From Caenorhabditis remanei (lineage: Eukaryota > Nematoda > Chromadorea > Rhabditida > Rhabditidae): a DNA stretch of 64,000 bases. A program made the position numbers and the translations under genes. Where the stretch lies: NCBI RefSeq assembly GCF_010183535.1, contig NC_071332.1, positions 2,914,001-2,978,000 of the forward strand. Direction: 5' to 3'. Each line of letters starts with the position of its first letter. Position 1 is the stretch's first letter. The notes under the pieces are model-generated. The model was not told the DNA's origin. It made no database searches and worked only from the letters and a program-made list of their open reading frames with translations. Shown here in pieces: positions 9,280 through 22,350 of the stretch.

Positions 9280-12200
9280 ATGACTGCCGGAAGTAGCTGG
9301 ACAGTGCTACTACTGCTTCTCGCGGCACCGCTGGCCGTCCAAATGGTAAAACGAGAGGAATTCAAGACTTGCGAGCAGAGTGCGTTCTGCAAACAGCACA
9401 GAGCTATAAAAGTGAGGCGTGGCTCACCACAAAATCATCATAACTGGAGTCTTCAGGAGCCAACTGGCTATGAGCTGCTCGCCGCGTCGATTCAACACGA
9501 CGGAGCCGTCTGGACCGCCCAACTTCAGAATTCGCAGAACACGTTGAAGCTCAACGTTGTGGGATTGGCGGTAAGTGAAAAAATTGAATAAAATCGAAAA
9601 AAAAATCGATTTTTCCCCCAAAAATTCACTAAAAAATCGATTTTTTCCAGGATTCCACTGTCCGGATTCAAATTGATGAGCCCGAGACGTCGATCCGCAA
9701 GCGATACGTCCCGACACCTTCATTCGTGGCTCTCCCAGAAGAATTGGCGTTCGAAAGTGTGGAAAACGGCCAACAAGAGGCAAAAATCGTTGGCGGTAAC
9801 CAGAAATTGAAGGTGGTCATCACCTATAAGCCGTTCTCGGTCAGCGTATTCAACGAGTTCGATGAGTTGGTTGCCCAAATGAATAGAGATGGAAAATTGA
9901 AGGTTTGTGGTGGGAATAATCGAAAATTTCAGGAATTTTCACTCTAATTTCGGCGTTTTCGCCGAAAAGTTGATAATTACAGCAGGAAAATGAGGTTTTT
10001 GATAGAAAAACGCGGTAAAATTGACTTGTTTTGCACAAAATGCAAGTTTTCGCTCAAAAACTAGCCAAAACTCGCATTTTTATCTTCTCTCATCATAAAA
10101 AATCACTTTTTAATGAATTTTTACTCAAAAAACACCAATTCTGTCTGTTTTTATGCGAAATCGATTCGAATTAGCAAGTTTTTCCGCGTTTCTCGATGAT
10201 TTTTACTGGAAAAAAGTCACATTTCCGATGATTTTTCATGATTTTCACCCAATTTTGATGATGCAGGAAAATCTCGATTTTTGCTTATTCTGACGTCAAA
10301 AATTGATAAAATGGACTTTTTTTTAGCACAAAATGCAAGTTTTTGCTCAAAAACTAGCAAAAACTCCGATTTCTGAGTGGAAATATCGATTTTTCAGCTT
10401 GTTTCATCAAGTTTTCATAGTTTTTTATTCAAAATTTGTGGAAAAATCACTATTTTGTCGAATAAAAGTGCGGAAAACCCAGTTTTGCGAAAAAAAAAAA
10501 CAAGTTTTGTCAGTTTTTACGCGATTTTCCCAACTTTTCACTACGAATCGATCCAAAATAGCAAGATTTTTGATGATTTTTCATAAATTTTCACTCAAAA
10601 CACTACCTCAGAATATGAAATTTTATTCAAAATTTGCGAAAAAAGCACCAGTTTTGCCAAAAATTGCTGTTTTCGCAAACAAATAATCACGAGTTTTGTT
10701 GATTTTCATGCGATTTAGGTGATTTTGACTGAAAAATGCAAAATTTCCGGTGATTTTTCCATGATTTTCACTCACAAATGTCAAATTTTTGATGGTTTTT
10801 GATGATTTTCACACAAAAACGGCAAATTTGTGATGGTTTTCAATCGAAAATGTCGAATTTCCAATGATTTTCACTCAAGAATGTCAAATTTCCGATGATT
10901 TTTCCATGATTTTCACTCCAAATACCACATTTTCCCCCCAAAATTTCTCATATTTTCAGATCGAGGAGTTCCGTGTGAAAGAAGAGGGCAAAGAGTATCC
11001 AGAAGGCTTTTGGGAGGAGAGATTCAAATCGTTCACCGATCACAAGCAACATGGATCGAGTAGTGTCGGAGTGGACATCTCATTTGTCAACTTCAAAACA
11101 GCCTACGGTCTCCCAGAACACGCGGACGCATTTGCTCTCCGCAACACTGTCGGAAATACTGATCCATATCGATTGTATAATTTGGATGTGTTTGAGTATG
11201 AACTCAATAATCCGATGGCTCTCTACGTCTCCATCCCTTATATTCTTGCTCACCGAGCCAATCGATCCGTCGGAGCTCTTTGGTTTAACGCTGCGGAGAC
11301 TTGGGTTGACACTGAATCGTCTGTCACTTCTAAGGGATTATTCGGAAAAATGCTCGATAAAGTGACCGGAGCTAGCGATAATGTGCCACATTTTGATGCT
11401 CATTTCATGTCCGAATCCGGAATGGTCGATATATTTTTCTTTGTTGGACCAACTGTGAAGGGTAAGGAAGGATTTCGATGGAAAATATCTGAAAATTATG
11501 GATTCTCGCTGAAAAATGAGCGCGAAAACTCAAAACTTCAAATTTTGATTGCCAAAGAAGTTAGAGTCTGAAATTTTGCTTGTTTTAATCAAAAATTTGA
11601 TTTTTTTAAACTGAAATTTCTGCTGAAACGGTCAAATATTCAGAAGTTTTCAGCTCAAATTCCAAGAATTTTTGAAATTTTTATCGAAAAACTGGTTTTA
11701 GACCCATTTTCACTGAAAAATCCGAAAATTAGCTTTATTCGCTCAAAAATTGGACTTTGTGACTGAAGTTTCAGCTGAAGCGATCAAAAATTCAGAAGTT
11801 TTCAGGTCATTCGAGGATTTTTTGAAATTTTTGACAAAAACTGGTTTTTTGACCCATTTTCAGTGGAAAATCCCAAAATTTGCCCGTTTTGCTCAAAAGT
11901 TTGAGTTTTTGACGGAAATTTCAGCTGATGCGGTCAAAAATTCACTCAAAAATCCAAAATCCCGAAGTTTTCAGCTCAAATTCAAGGAATTTTTGAAATG
12001 TTCGTCGAAAAACGGGTTTTTCCCCATTTTTCTTTGATTTTCAGCTCAAAAACGGCGGTTTTCACGCTAGAAGCTAAAATTTCGGCTGAAATAGAGTATT
12101 CCAAGGTTTTTACCCCGGAAAATCAGAATTTCAGCCGAAAAATGCGTTTTTTTGTAGCTATAGGGCTCATTTTCTCTCAATTTTCCCAAAAATTCCATCC

Positions 12201-15200
12201 CTAAATCCTCAATTTCCAGATGTCCAACGTCAAAACGCAAAGCTCACCGGAACGACTCCACTGCCACCACTCTTCTCGATAGGATACCATCAATGTCGCT
12301 GGAATTACAATGATGAGCAAGACGTGGCGGCCGTCAATAAAGGATTCGACGATCACGATATGCCAATGGACGTCATCTGGCTGGATATTGAGCATACCGA
12401 CGGGAAAAAGTATTTCACGTGGGATAAGCATAAGTTCCCGACGCCCGCTGATATGGTGGCGAAAGTGGCAGAGAAAGGACGGAAAATGGTGACAATTGTG
12501 GATCCACATATCAAGAAAGACGACGGATATTATGTGTATAAGGATGCGAAAGATAAGGGACTATTCGTCAAGAGAACCGATGGATCCGACTTCGAAGGAC
12601 ACTGCTGGCCGGGAGCCAGTGAGTATCTCGATTTCTGGCATCCGGATACTCGATCCTACTGGAAAGATCAATTCTCGTTTGATAGATACAGTGGATCATC
12701 GAGTAATCTTCATATTTGGAATGATATGAATGAGCCGTCGGTGTTCAGTGGTCCTGAAATCACAATGGATAAGGAGTCGATTCATTATGGAGGAATTGAG
12801 CATAGAGAGGTGCATAACATGTATGGAATGATGTATACATCGGCGACGTTTGATGGTCTGATGGCGAGAACCAACGGGAAAGAACGGCCGTTTATTTTGA
12901 GTCGCGCTGGATTCATTGGGACTCAGAGAACGGCGGCGATATGGACTGGAGACAACACTGCTGACTGGGGACATCTGGAAATCGCGGCGCCAATGACACT
13001 TTCTTTGAGTATCGCTGGTGTCCCATTTGTTGGTGCAGATGTGGGTGGATTCTTTGGAAATCCAGACGAGCAGTTGCTCTCCAGATGGTATCAAACTGGA
13101 GCGTTCCAACCGTTCTTCCGTGCTCATGCTCATATTGACACACGTCGTCGTGAGCCATGGCTGTTCTCGGAGCAAACGCAGGGAATCATTCGGGAGGCGT
13201 TGAGAACTCGTTATGCTCTTCTACCCTACTGGTATACACTGTTCCAGCAGCACTCGCAGAACGGCGTACCACCGATGAGACCGTTGTTTTATGAGTTTGA
13301 GAGTGATGACTCGTTGTTGGAAGAGCAGAAACAGTGGATGGTGGGAAGTGGGATTATGGCGAGACCTGTCGTGGAGAAGGATACGTTCAATGTGCAAGTG
13401 AAGATGCCGAGAGGGGAGAAGAAGGTAGAAATGAGCTCAAAAATGCTGAAAAATTGGCTGAAAATGATGGAAATTGCAGAATTTTTGAAGATTTGAGCTT
13501 TTTTTCTAGCAAATTCAGGTTATTGAGGTCAAAAAGTATAGAATTTTGAAAGATTCTGAAGATTTTTTGAGCATTTCTAGCATTTTCAGCGATTTCTACA
13601 CAGTTGGAGCTAAATTTGCAATAATTTGAGCATTTGGTCTGAAAATGATGAAAATTGTAGAATTTTTGAAGATTTTAAGCCTATTTTTAAGCGTTTTTCT
13701 TGCAACTTAAGGTTATTTTGTCCTTGAGCTCCAGAAGTATCGGTTTTACACGATTCTGAAGCTTTTTTGAGCATTTTTTGCTATTTCGGAACTGAAAATG
13801 GAGAATATTCGATGATATTTGAACCCCTTGTGATGGATTTTGCAAATAACACAATTCTGGAAGTTCTGATACTCTGTTTGTGCATTTCAGAGGATTTTCG
13901 AATTTTCACAAGATTTTGGATCCATTTCTAGCATTTTAAGCGATTTCTACACAGCTTGAGCTAAATTTGCAATATTTTGAGGGTTTTCAGACTCAAAATC
14001 GGTCTAGAGAGCTTAAAAATCATGAAAATCTGCTTGAAATCGCCTAAATGCAACAATTTTTATCGTTTTTAGCTATGAGCTTGATTCGATGCTATTTCTA
14101 GCAGATTCAGCGATTTTTGGACAGAAATTTATGAAAATCTGATAAAAACTGAGCTGAAAATGACTAACATTGCATAATTTCCGAAGATTTCAGCTTTTGC
14201 AAATTCTGGTTATTGAGCTCCCAAATTATAGAATTTTACAGGATTCTGAAGCTTTTTTGAGCATTCTTTGATATTTTGGAGTGGAAAATGGAGAATTTGA
14301 GATGATCAATGAAGAAACTTTCGAAGTTCCGATACTCTTTTGTGTATTTTAGGCAATTTTCGAATTTTTAGAAGATTCTGGTGTTACTTCTAGCATTTTC
14401 TGCAATTTCTATTCAAGTTGAGCTAAATTTCCAGTATTTTGAGCATTTTCAGACTCGAATTCGGTCTAGAGAGCTTAAAAATCATGAAAATTTGCTTGAA
14501 ATCGCCTAAATGCAACAATTTTTTATCGTTTTTAGCTATGAGCTTGATTAAATGCTATTTGTAGCATTTCCCGCGATTTCTACACAGTTTGAGCTAAATT
14601 TTCAATATTTTGAGGATTTTCAGACTTAAAATCAGTCTAATTATGAAAATCCGCTCGAAATTGATCAAATGACACAGATCTTTCCGTTTTTTTTTTCAGT
14701 CCCGATGCTATTTCTAGCAGATTCAGCGATTTTTGGTCTGAAAATGAGAGTTTCTGAGCAATTTCAGAATCAAAATTGGTCTTCAAAGCCATCAGAATCT
14801 GCTCGATAGTCGCCTAAATGCCACAATTTTTACCGGTTTTTCGTCATGAGCTTGATTCTATGCTATTTCTGTCATTTTTGATCCGAAAATGATGAAAATC
14901 TGATTTAAAAACCCAAAATTTTTGGCCCTAGAATCTATTTTTTTCAATTAAAAATAGCTCAATCGAACCACCCAACCCTTATGTGTCCCATTTCCAGACG
15001 GAGAGATGGTACGAATGGATCTCGGGAGCCGAAGTGCACGGCGAATCGATCTACGTCGACGCTCCGATCACATTCACACCGGTCTACCAACGCGGTGGTA
15101 TCATCATTCCGACGTGGCAACGAATCCGTCGATCAGCGACACTCATGAAAGACGATCCGTTGACACTCTACGTCGCATTGGATTCGAATGGAAACTCGAA

Positions 15201-16474
15201 AGGAGAGATCTATTTGGATGACGGCACCACTCACGACTATCAGAGTGGTCAATTCGTGAAGACGTCATTCAATTATAAGACTGAATCGAGTCGGGAGGCC
15301 GTGCTAGAAGGAGAACATGTCGATGGAAAGTACGCTGCCAAGAATTGGGTCGAGAGAGTCGTCGTTCGTGGTGTTGAGAGCTCACCGAAGAAGGTTGAGG
15401 TAAGCAGAACGTTGAAAAGGGGCGGAGCTTAGGCTGAAAACGATGAAAAGGGGCGGAGCTTAGGCTGAAACGGCTGAAAAGGCGCGGAGCTTAGGCTGAA
15501 ACGGCTGAAAAGGGGCGGAGCTTAGGCTGAAACGGCTGAAAAGGGGCGGAGCTTAGGATGAAAACGATGAAAAGGGGCGGAGCGTAGGCTGAAATAGCGG
15601 AAAAGGGGCGGAGCTTATGCTAGAAGAAAGTGAGCGTGGCCTGTGTTTTTTCAGCCGATTTTTGACGAAATCAGCTGAATTTTGCTCGATTTCTGTTTGT
15701 TTTATCCTTCATTTTTCACGATTTCCAACTCAAAAGTGGGCGGGGCTTATCCTAAAGAAGGTTGAGAAATTGTGAACAAATAAAAGTGGGCGTGGCTTGT
15801 TTTTTCAGCGATTTTTGACGGTTTCTGCCAGGGATGTGCCTATGGAGGCGCTTTGGGCGCTGAAAGATTTCAAAGTGGGTGAAAATGCGACGAGAGAGAG
15901 TGTGTAAAATCGAGAGAGTGTGTCTGCGTCTCTCCATTTCGCACACTCTTTCTCGTCGCATTTTCAAATTTCGGCTGAAAATGCGAGGCGCTCAACGCCA
16001 CCCGGGCACATACCTGGTTTCTGCCATATTTGGGTCTATGTCAAGGTACTATCCCAGTTATCCCCCGATTTCCAACTCAAAAGTGGGCGGAGCTTCCGCT
16101 GAAAAATCTTGAAAAATTCTTCCTCAAATTGTGAAATAAGAAAAGTGGGCGTGGCCAGTTTTCTCAACGATTCCAGTTAAATGTTCGTCCTATTTCTACT
16201 TTTTTTCTATGCCACCTTTTTCCCGATTGCCACCGCAAAAGTGGGCGGAGCTTCCGTAGAAAACCTCGCAATAATTTGAGAGAAATTTTGTGCAGTAGGC
16301 GTGGCCTATTTTCAGCCATTTCCCAATTAATTCCTAATTAATTTCCAGATCACCCGTGTCTCCGATCCCGTCCAACCGCTGGAATTCTCGTATGACCGTG
16401 ACTCGAAGGTGCTCATCATTCGAAAGCCGGAAGCCCTCCTCACGTCGAGCTTCAAAATTCACATTGAATTTTAA
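9280..16474 (+). CDS. aagr-3: Glucosidase II alpha subunit (GH31, ER neutral alpha-glucosidase AB)
   Basis: Exons are 9280-9570, 9651-9902, 10960-11461, 12220-13424, 14998-15399 and 16349-16474, giving 925 aa in one frame. A TTGCAG acceptor ends at 9277, so a spliced leader or upstream exon joins 3 bases before the ATG. An N-terminal signal peptide (about residues 5-20) is followed by CEQSAFCKQHR, typical of this subunit. The GH31 core has WLDIEHTDGKKYFTWD near 402, the nucleophile Asp 517 in IWNDMNEPSVF, the acid/base Asp 593 in WTGDNTADW, ADVGGFFGN near 622 and HIDTRRREPW near 653. The enzyme trims the two inner glucoses from N-glycans in the ER and works with a beta subunit not seen here. 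No ER retention signal is expected on this subunit. The symbol rests on protein family and remembered synteny; aagr-4 is the alternative. Confidence 0.93.
9903..10959 (+). repeat. Intron 2 of the glucosidase gene with internal duplications
   Basis: This 1057-bp intron is built of degenerate GATTTT(T/C)A words. It has an internal duplication around GCACAAAATGCAAGTTTT at about 10032 and 10325. Open frames inside it are intron artefacts. Confidence 0.6.
11462..12219 (+). repeat. Intron 3 of the glucosidase gene with about 150-bp degenerate repeats
   Basis: A unit containing TTCAGCTGAAGCG, TTCAGAAGTTTTCAG and CTGGTTTT(T)GACCCATTTTC is repeated roughly three times between 11600 and 12050. Confidence 0.55.
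13425..14997 (+). repeat. Intron 4 of the glucosidase gene with long degenerate tandem repeats
   Basis: This 1573-bp intron holds at least three diverged copies of one block, marked by ATCGCCTAAATGCAACAATT at about 14039 and 14501 and a weaker copy near 14811. Associated words such as AGCGATTTCTACACAG and AGCTATGAGCTTGATT recur with it. Confidence 0.6.
15405..15620 (+). repeat. 31-bp minisatellite in intron 5 of the glucosidase gene
   Basis: About seven copies of a 31-bp unit containing GAAAAGGGGCGGAGCTTAGG and CTGAAACGG lie just after the exon 5 donor. Single AGTGGGCGGAGCTT and AGTGGGCGTGGC words continue through the intron to 16310. The same GGGCGGAGCT word is part of a dispersed repeat found throughout the window. 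Confidence 0.8.
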
Positions 16475-17390
16475 TTTGTTTCATTCCGTTAATTGGTATT
16501 TACTGGGTTGTTTCTCTTCTTTTCGTTTTTTTTTTGGTATCATTTCATATGTATTTATCTGGAATTTCCCCCCCCCCCTTTAATTGCTTTACTATTCGTT
16601 TCCCAATGCCCTTTTTTCCTTTTAAAAAGCCATTTTCCCCCCAAGTTTTGTGATTCAATTATTGTAGACCCACTTTTCCCCCCACCGTAAGTTAATTGTG
16701 ATTCATGATTTTTTACAATTTAAATTAAAATATTTCGCATCGAGTCACATCGCCTGACTGATAAGAAGCTTCCTTATCAAATTGAAAATCGATTCCCCCT
16801 TTTTGAAATTTCATTCCAATTTTCAGCCATTGGTCATTTGAGTATATGACCTCTCTGGAAACTGGAATGACCATTCTCTTATCATCATTTGATGGCAATT
16901 TACTCTTCTGGAAATTTCTTTTGGTTTCTGTTTTTTCACCTTCGAGCAGTTCTTGGGTTGCAAGTGCGCTCCATTGCTAACTGTACCAACTTTGCGGGTT
17001 ACGGTACCAATTAAGTAGTTAATTAGACTTAATTAGCATCGATTTTCAATTGAAAAAAGGGAAGTTTGAAGTTTTTCTTTAAGAGAAAAACAACTTTTTA
17101 GTAAAAATTTGAAAAAAAAAGTATTTCAAAAAATTTCAAAATATTTTTGCTTTTTTTTTGGTTGTGTAGTAACCAAGCTAAGAAAACGATTTTTAGAAGT
17201 TTTACAGATTTTTAGACAGAATTACAGTACTATCCACTAGTTTTTTAAAAGACTCCCAATTTTTGAGCGATTCATTTTCAGTGAATTTCCCCCACTTTTT
17301 GACGGATTTTATGGAGGTCCAGATAACTCGATTCTTTCCAAATGTAGATATTCTTGTAGATCAAACCTAGAGCTTCATTTTTCTAGTTGA
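16475..17390 (+). other. 3' flank of the glucosidase gene
   Basis: This is T-rich 3' UTR-like sequence after the stop codon with no canonical AATAAA close by (an ATTAAA-like word lies at about 16724). It includes a GATA-rich stretch at 16757-16785 and a GCGCTCCATTGC word at 16967. No further gene is visible. Confidence 0.45.
16757..16766 (+). promoter_or_regulatory. Consensus intestinal GATA site (ACTGATAAGA)
   Basis: The ten bases match exactly the extended GATA motif known for intestinal ELT-2/ELT-7 targets in C. elegans, and a complementary CTTATCA follows at 16772-16778. It lies about 280 bp after the glucosidase stop codon, so any function as an enhancer is speculative. Confidence 0.3.
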
Positions 17391-17710
17391 CAACTTTTCG
17401 ATAGCTCCGCCCATTTTTCAGATACGGCAGCTTTCCTCAGGCGGCGCCTCTTTCCTTCACAACCCCGATCTTTAAAGGCGCATATCTCAAAAGTGGGCGG
17501 AGCTATCAAGAAATTGTCAACTACAAAAATATAGATAAAGGGAAGAGCTACATTTTTGTATTTGACAACGTTTTGATAGCTCCGCCCACTTTTGAGATAT
17601 GCGTCTTTAAAGCTCCTCAGATCCCTCTTCCCTAAAAACCGTCATATCTCAAAAGTGGGCGGAGCTATCAAAACGGTGTCAACTACAAAAATGTAGCCCT
17701 TGACTTGATC
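17390..17710. repeat. Dispersed TATCAAAAAGTTGTCAACTA-type fold-back repeat
   Basis: Alternating complementary blocks (CAACTTTT(C/G)ATAGCTCCGCCC and GGGCGGAGCTATCAA..TGTCAACTACAAAAAT) make hairpin-capable units. The outer word is CATATCTCAAAAGTGGGCGG. Copies recur in most introns and intergenic regions from here to 54.8 kb. Confidence 0.8.
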
Positions 17711-17814
17711 TACACAACCATCTTAAATTTGAGAAGGTTGGAAGAAGAAGATGGCTTGTGACGGGCTCTGAAAGTGTCGTCCAAAGCGCGCGCCGCCGGC
17801 GCGCCAGACAAACA

Positions 17815-17846
17815 GAGAGGGGGGGATCAGCTGATCCCCCCCTCTC
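17815..17846. repeat. Perfect 32-bp palindrome
   Basis: GAGAGGGGGGGATCAG is followed directly by its exact complement. It sits in an unusually G/C-rich patch (17780-17960) that has CGCGCGCC and CCGGCGCGCC words just before it. No gene was recognised in 17720-18224. Confidence 0.7.
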
Positions 17847-18224
17847 CGATCACCAGCTGTTAGGGTCATTGCGTCAGATGGGTTGGGAGGGGGTGTCTTG
17901 GTGTTGACCTCTAGACCATCCCCCCCCTCCTTATTCCTATATGCCAACCGGGGGGTCCGTCCGGTTACCAAGAAGACACTAGCCGTCTATGTCTCTTCAC
18001 TCTCTCGCACCTTCGATTTTTCTATTTATATATTGACACCACAATATAAGTGTTGTTTATTGGAGAAGGTTTGGTCACAATTTCTTCCACTACACTTTTT
18101 TTTTTCATCTTTGACGTTTCTCACTCGCTATGATTTGTGATGATTTTTTCCCAATATTGCTGATGATGACTATACTTTGAGACGGTGGAACTCATGGATG
18201 GTCTTGGTGTTTTTTAAAATAATG

Positions 18225-21200
18225 GGTATTATTGAAAAGCTTAGGTTTTGAGGATTCCGAATCTGTTTTTAGATTTAAAAAAATGATGAAATGAACTGAG
18301 ATACCAAGGTTTTAAGTCTAGGTGTCCAATTGCTGATTCTAAAATAATCATCAATTAACTAAAGAAGCTCCTAGAGTATATTTGAAGATATAGTATGTGT
18401 TATATATCATTGTAAAGCTAAGATTTTGAGGATTCCGAATCGGTTTTTAGATTTAAAAAAATGTTGAAATGAACTGAGATACCAAGGTTTTAAGTCTAGG
18501 TGTCCAATTGCTGATTCTAAAATAATCATCAATTAACTAGAGAAGCTCCTAGAGTATATTTGAAGATATAGTATGTGTTATATATCATTGTAAAGCTAAG
18601 ATTTTGAGGATTCCGAATCGGTTTTTAGATTTAAAAAAATGTTGAAATGAACTGAGATACCAAGGTTTTAAGTCTAGGTGTCCAATTGCTGATTCTAAAA
18701 TAATCATCAATTAACTAAAGAAGCTCCTAGAGTATATTTGAAGATATAGTATGTGTTATATATCATTGTAAAGCTAAGATTTTGAGGATTCCGAATCGGT
18801 TTTTAGATTTAAAAAAATGTTGAAATGAACTGAGATACCAAGGTTTTAAGTCTAGGTGTCCAATTGCTGATTCTAAAATAATCATCAATTAACTAGAGAA
18901 GCTCCTAGAGTATATTTGAAGATATAGTATGTGTTATATATCATTGTAAAGCTAAGATTTTGAGGATTCCGAATCGGTTTTTAGATTTAAAAAAATGTTG
19001 AAATGAACTGAGATACCAAGGTTTTAAGTCTAGGTGTCCAATTGCTGATTCTAAAATAATCATCAATTAACTAAAGAAGCTCCTAGAGTATATTTGAAGA
19101 TATAGTATGTGTTATATATCATTGTAAAGCTAAGATTTTGAGGATTCCGAATCGGTTTTTAGATTTAAAAAAATGTTGAAATGAACTGAGATACCAAGGT
19201 TTTAAGTCTAGGTGTCCAATTGCTGATTCTAAAATAATCATCAATTAACTAGAGAAGCTCCTAGAGTATATTTGAAGATATAGTATGTGTTATATATCAT
19301 TGTAAAGCTAAGATTTTGAGGATTCCGAATCGGTTTTTAGATTTAAAAAAATGTTGAAATGAACTGAGATACCAAGGTTTTAAGTCTAGGTGTCCAATTG
19401 CTGATTCTAAAATAATCATCAATTAACTAGAGAAGCTCCTAGAGTATATTTGAAGATATAGTATGTGTTATATATCATTGTAAAGCTAAGATTTTGAGGA
19501 TTCCGAATCGGTTTTTAGATTTAAAAAAATGTTGAAATGAACTGAGATACCAAGGTTTTAAGTCTAGGTGTCCAATTGCTGATTCTAAAATAATCATCAA
19601 TTAACTAAAGAAGCTCCTAGAGTATATTTGAAGATATAGTATGTGTTATATATCATTGTAAAGCTAAGATTTTGAGGATTCCGAATCGGTTTTTAGATTT
19701 AAAAAAATGTTGAAATGAACTGAGATACCAAGGTTTTAAGTCTAGGTGTCCAATTGCTGATTCTAAAATAATCATCAATTAACTAGAGAAGCTCCTAGAG
19801 TATATTTGAAGATATAGTATGTGTTATATATCATTGTAAAGCTAAGATTTTGAGGATTCCGAATCGGTTTTTAGATTTAAAAAAATGTTGAAATGAACTG
19901 AGATACCAAGGTTTTAAGTCTAGGTGTCCAATTGCTGATTCTAAAATAATCATCAATTAACTAAAGAAGCTCCTAGAGTATATTTGAAGATATAGTATGT
20001 GTTATATATCATTGTAAAGCTAAGATTTTGAGGATTCCGAATCGGTTTTTAGATTTAAAAAAATGTTGAAATGAACTGAGATACCAAGGTTTTAAGTCTA
20101 GGTGTCCAATTGCTGATTCTAAAATAATCATCAATTAACTAGAGAAGCTCCTAGAGTATATTTGAAGATATAGTATGTGTTATATATCATTGTAAAGCTA
20201 AGATTTTGAGGATTCCGAATCGGTTTTTAGATTTAAAAAAATGTTGAAATGAACTGAGATACCAAGGTTTTAAGTCTAGGTGTCCAATTGCTGATTCTAA
20301 AATAATCATCAATTAACTAAAGAAGCTCCTAGAGTATATTTGAAGATATAGTATGTGTTATATATCATTGTAAAGCTAAGATTTTGAGGATTCCGAATCG
20401 GTTTTTAGATTTAAAAAAATGTTGAAATGAACTGAGATACCAAGGTTTTAAGTCTAGGTGTCCAATTGCTGATTCTAAAATAATCATCAATTAACTAGAG
20501 AAGCTCCTAGAGTATATTTGAAGATATAGTATGTGTTATATATCATTGTAAAGCTAAGATTTTGAGGATTCCGAATCGGTTTTTAGATTTAAAAAAATGT
20601 TGAAATGAACTGAGATACCAAGGTTTTAAGTCTAGGTGTCCAATTGCTGATTCTAAAATAATCATCAATTAACTAAAGAAGCTCCTAGAGTATATTTGAA
20701 GATATAGTATGTGTTATATATCATTGTAAAGCTAAGATTTTGAGGATTCCGAATCAGTTTTTAGATTTAAAAAAATGTTGAAATGAACTGAGATACCAAG
20801 GTTTTAAGTCTAGGTGTCCAATTGCTGATTCTAAAATAATCATCAATTAACTAGAGAAGCTCCTAGAGTATATTTGAAGATATAGTATGTGTTATATATC
20901 ATTGTAAAGCTAAGATTTTGAGGATTCCGAATCGGTTTTTAGATTTAAAAAAATGTTGAAATGAACTGAGATACCAAGGTTTTAAGTCTAGGTGTCCAAT
21001 TGCTGATTCTAAAATAATCATCAATTAACTAAAGAAGCTCCTAGAGTATATTTGAAGATATAGTATGTGTTATATATCATTGTAAAGCTAAGATTTTGAG
21101 GATTCCGAATCAGTTTTTAGATTTAAAAAAATGTTGAAATGAACTGAGATACCAAGGTTTTAAGTCTAGGTGTCCAATTGCTGATTCTAAAATAATCATC

Positions 21201-22350
21201 AATTAACTAAAGAAGCTCCTAGAGTATATTTGAAGATATAGTATGTGTTATATATCATTGTAAAGCTAAGATTTTGAGGATTCCGAATCGGTTTTTAGAT
21301 TTAAAAAAATGTTGAAATGAACTGAGATACCAAGGTTTTAAGTCTAGGTGTCCAATTGCTGATTCTAAAATAATCATCAATTAACTAGAGAAGCTCCTAG
21401 AGTATATTTGAAGATATAGTATGTGTTATATATCATTGTAAAGCTAAGATTTTGAGGATTCCGAATCGGTTTTTAGATTTAAAAAAATGTTGAAATGAAC
21501 TGAGATACCAAGGTTTTAAGTCTAGGTGTCCAATTGCTGATTCTAAAATAATCATCAATTAACTAAAGAAGCTCCTAGAGTATATTTGAAGATATAGTAT
21601 GTGTTATATATCATTGTAAAGCTAAGATTTTGAGGATTCCGAATCGGTTTTTAGATTTAAAAAAATGTTGAAATGAACTGAGATACCAAGGTTTTAAGTC
21701 TAGGTGTCCAATTGCTGATTCTAAAATAATCATCAATTAACTAGAGAAGCTCCTAGAGTATATTTGAAGATATAGTATGTGTTATATATCATTGTAAAGC
21801 TAAGATTTTGAGGATTCCGAATCGGTTTTTAGATTTAAAAAAATGTTGAAATGAACTGAGATACCAAGGTTTTAAGTCTAGGTGTCCAATTGCTGATTCT
21901 AAAATAATCATCAATTAACTAAAGAAGCTCCTAGAGTATATTTGAAGATATAGTATGTGTTATATATCATTGTAAAGCTAAGATTTTGAGGATTCCGAAT
22001 CAGTTTTTAGATTTAAAAAAATGTTGAAATGAACTGAGATACCAAGGTTTTAAGTCTAGGTGTCCAATTGCTGATTCTAAAATAATGAGTCATCAATTAA
22101 CTAGAGAAGCTCCTAGAGTATATTTGAAGATATAGTATGTGTTATATATCATTGAAAAGCTAAAGTTTTGAGGTTTCTGAATATGTTTTTAGATTTAAGA
22201 AAAAGCCAAATCGAATCAAGATACCAAGGTTTTAAGTCTAGGTGTTCAATTGCTGATTCTACAATAATGAGTCATCAATTAACTAGGAAAGCTCCTGGAG
22301 TATATTTGGAGATATATTATGTATTATATATCATTGGAAAGCTGAGAAAA
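18225..22350 (+). repeat. 178-bp satellite array, 23 units, dimeric higher-order structure
   Basis: The marker GATTCCGAATC recurs exactly every 178 bp from 18253 to 21991 (22 units). A 23rd degenerate unit follows after a 4-bp insertion (GAGT). Inner monomers are nearly identical, while the first and last are clearly diverged. One site (AACTAAAG or AACTAGAG) alternates between neighbouring units, giving a 356-bp dimer repeat. The order over 22 scorable units is A G A G A G G A G A G A G A G A A G A G A G. Rare CAGTTTTT variants occur in the units marked at 20745, 21101 and 21991. No coding potential. Confidence 0.95.

Noticed and set aside
10333..10686. A 117-codon open frame in the glucosidase gene
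   Set aside because: It lies wholly in intron 2, is low-complexity and Phe/Lys-rich, and is skipped by in-frame flanking exons.
18225..22350. CRISPR-like regular repeats
   Set aside because: The repeats are contiguous 178-bp monomers without unique spacers, in a eukaryotic genome.
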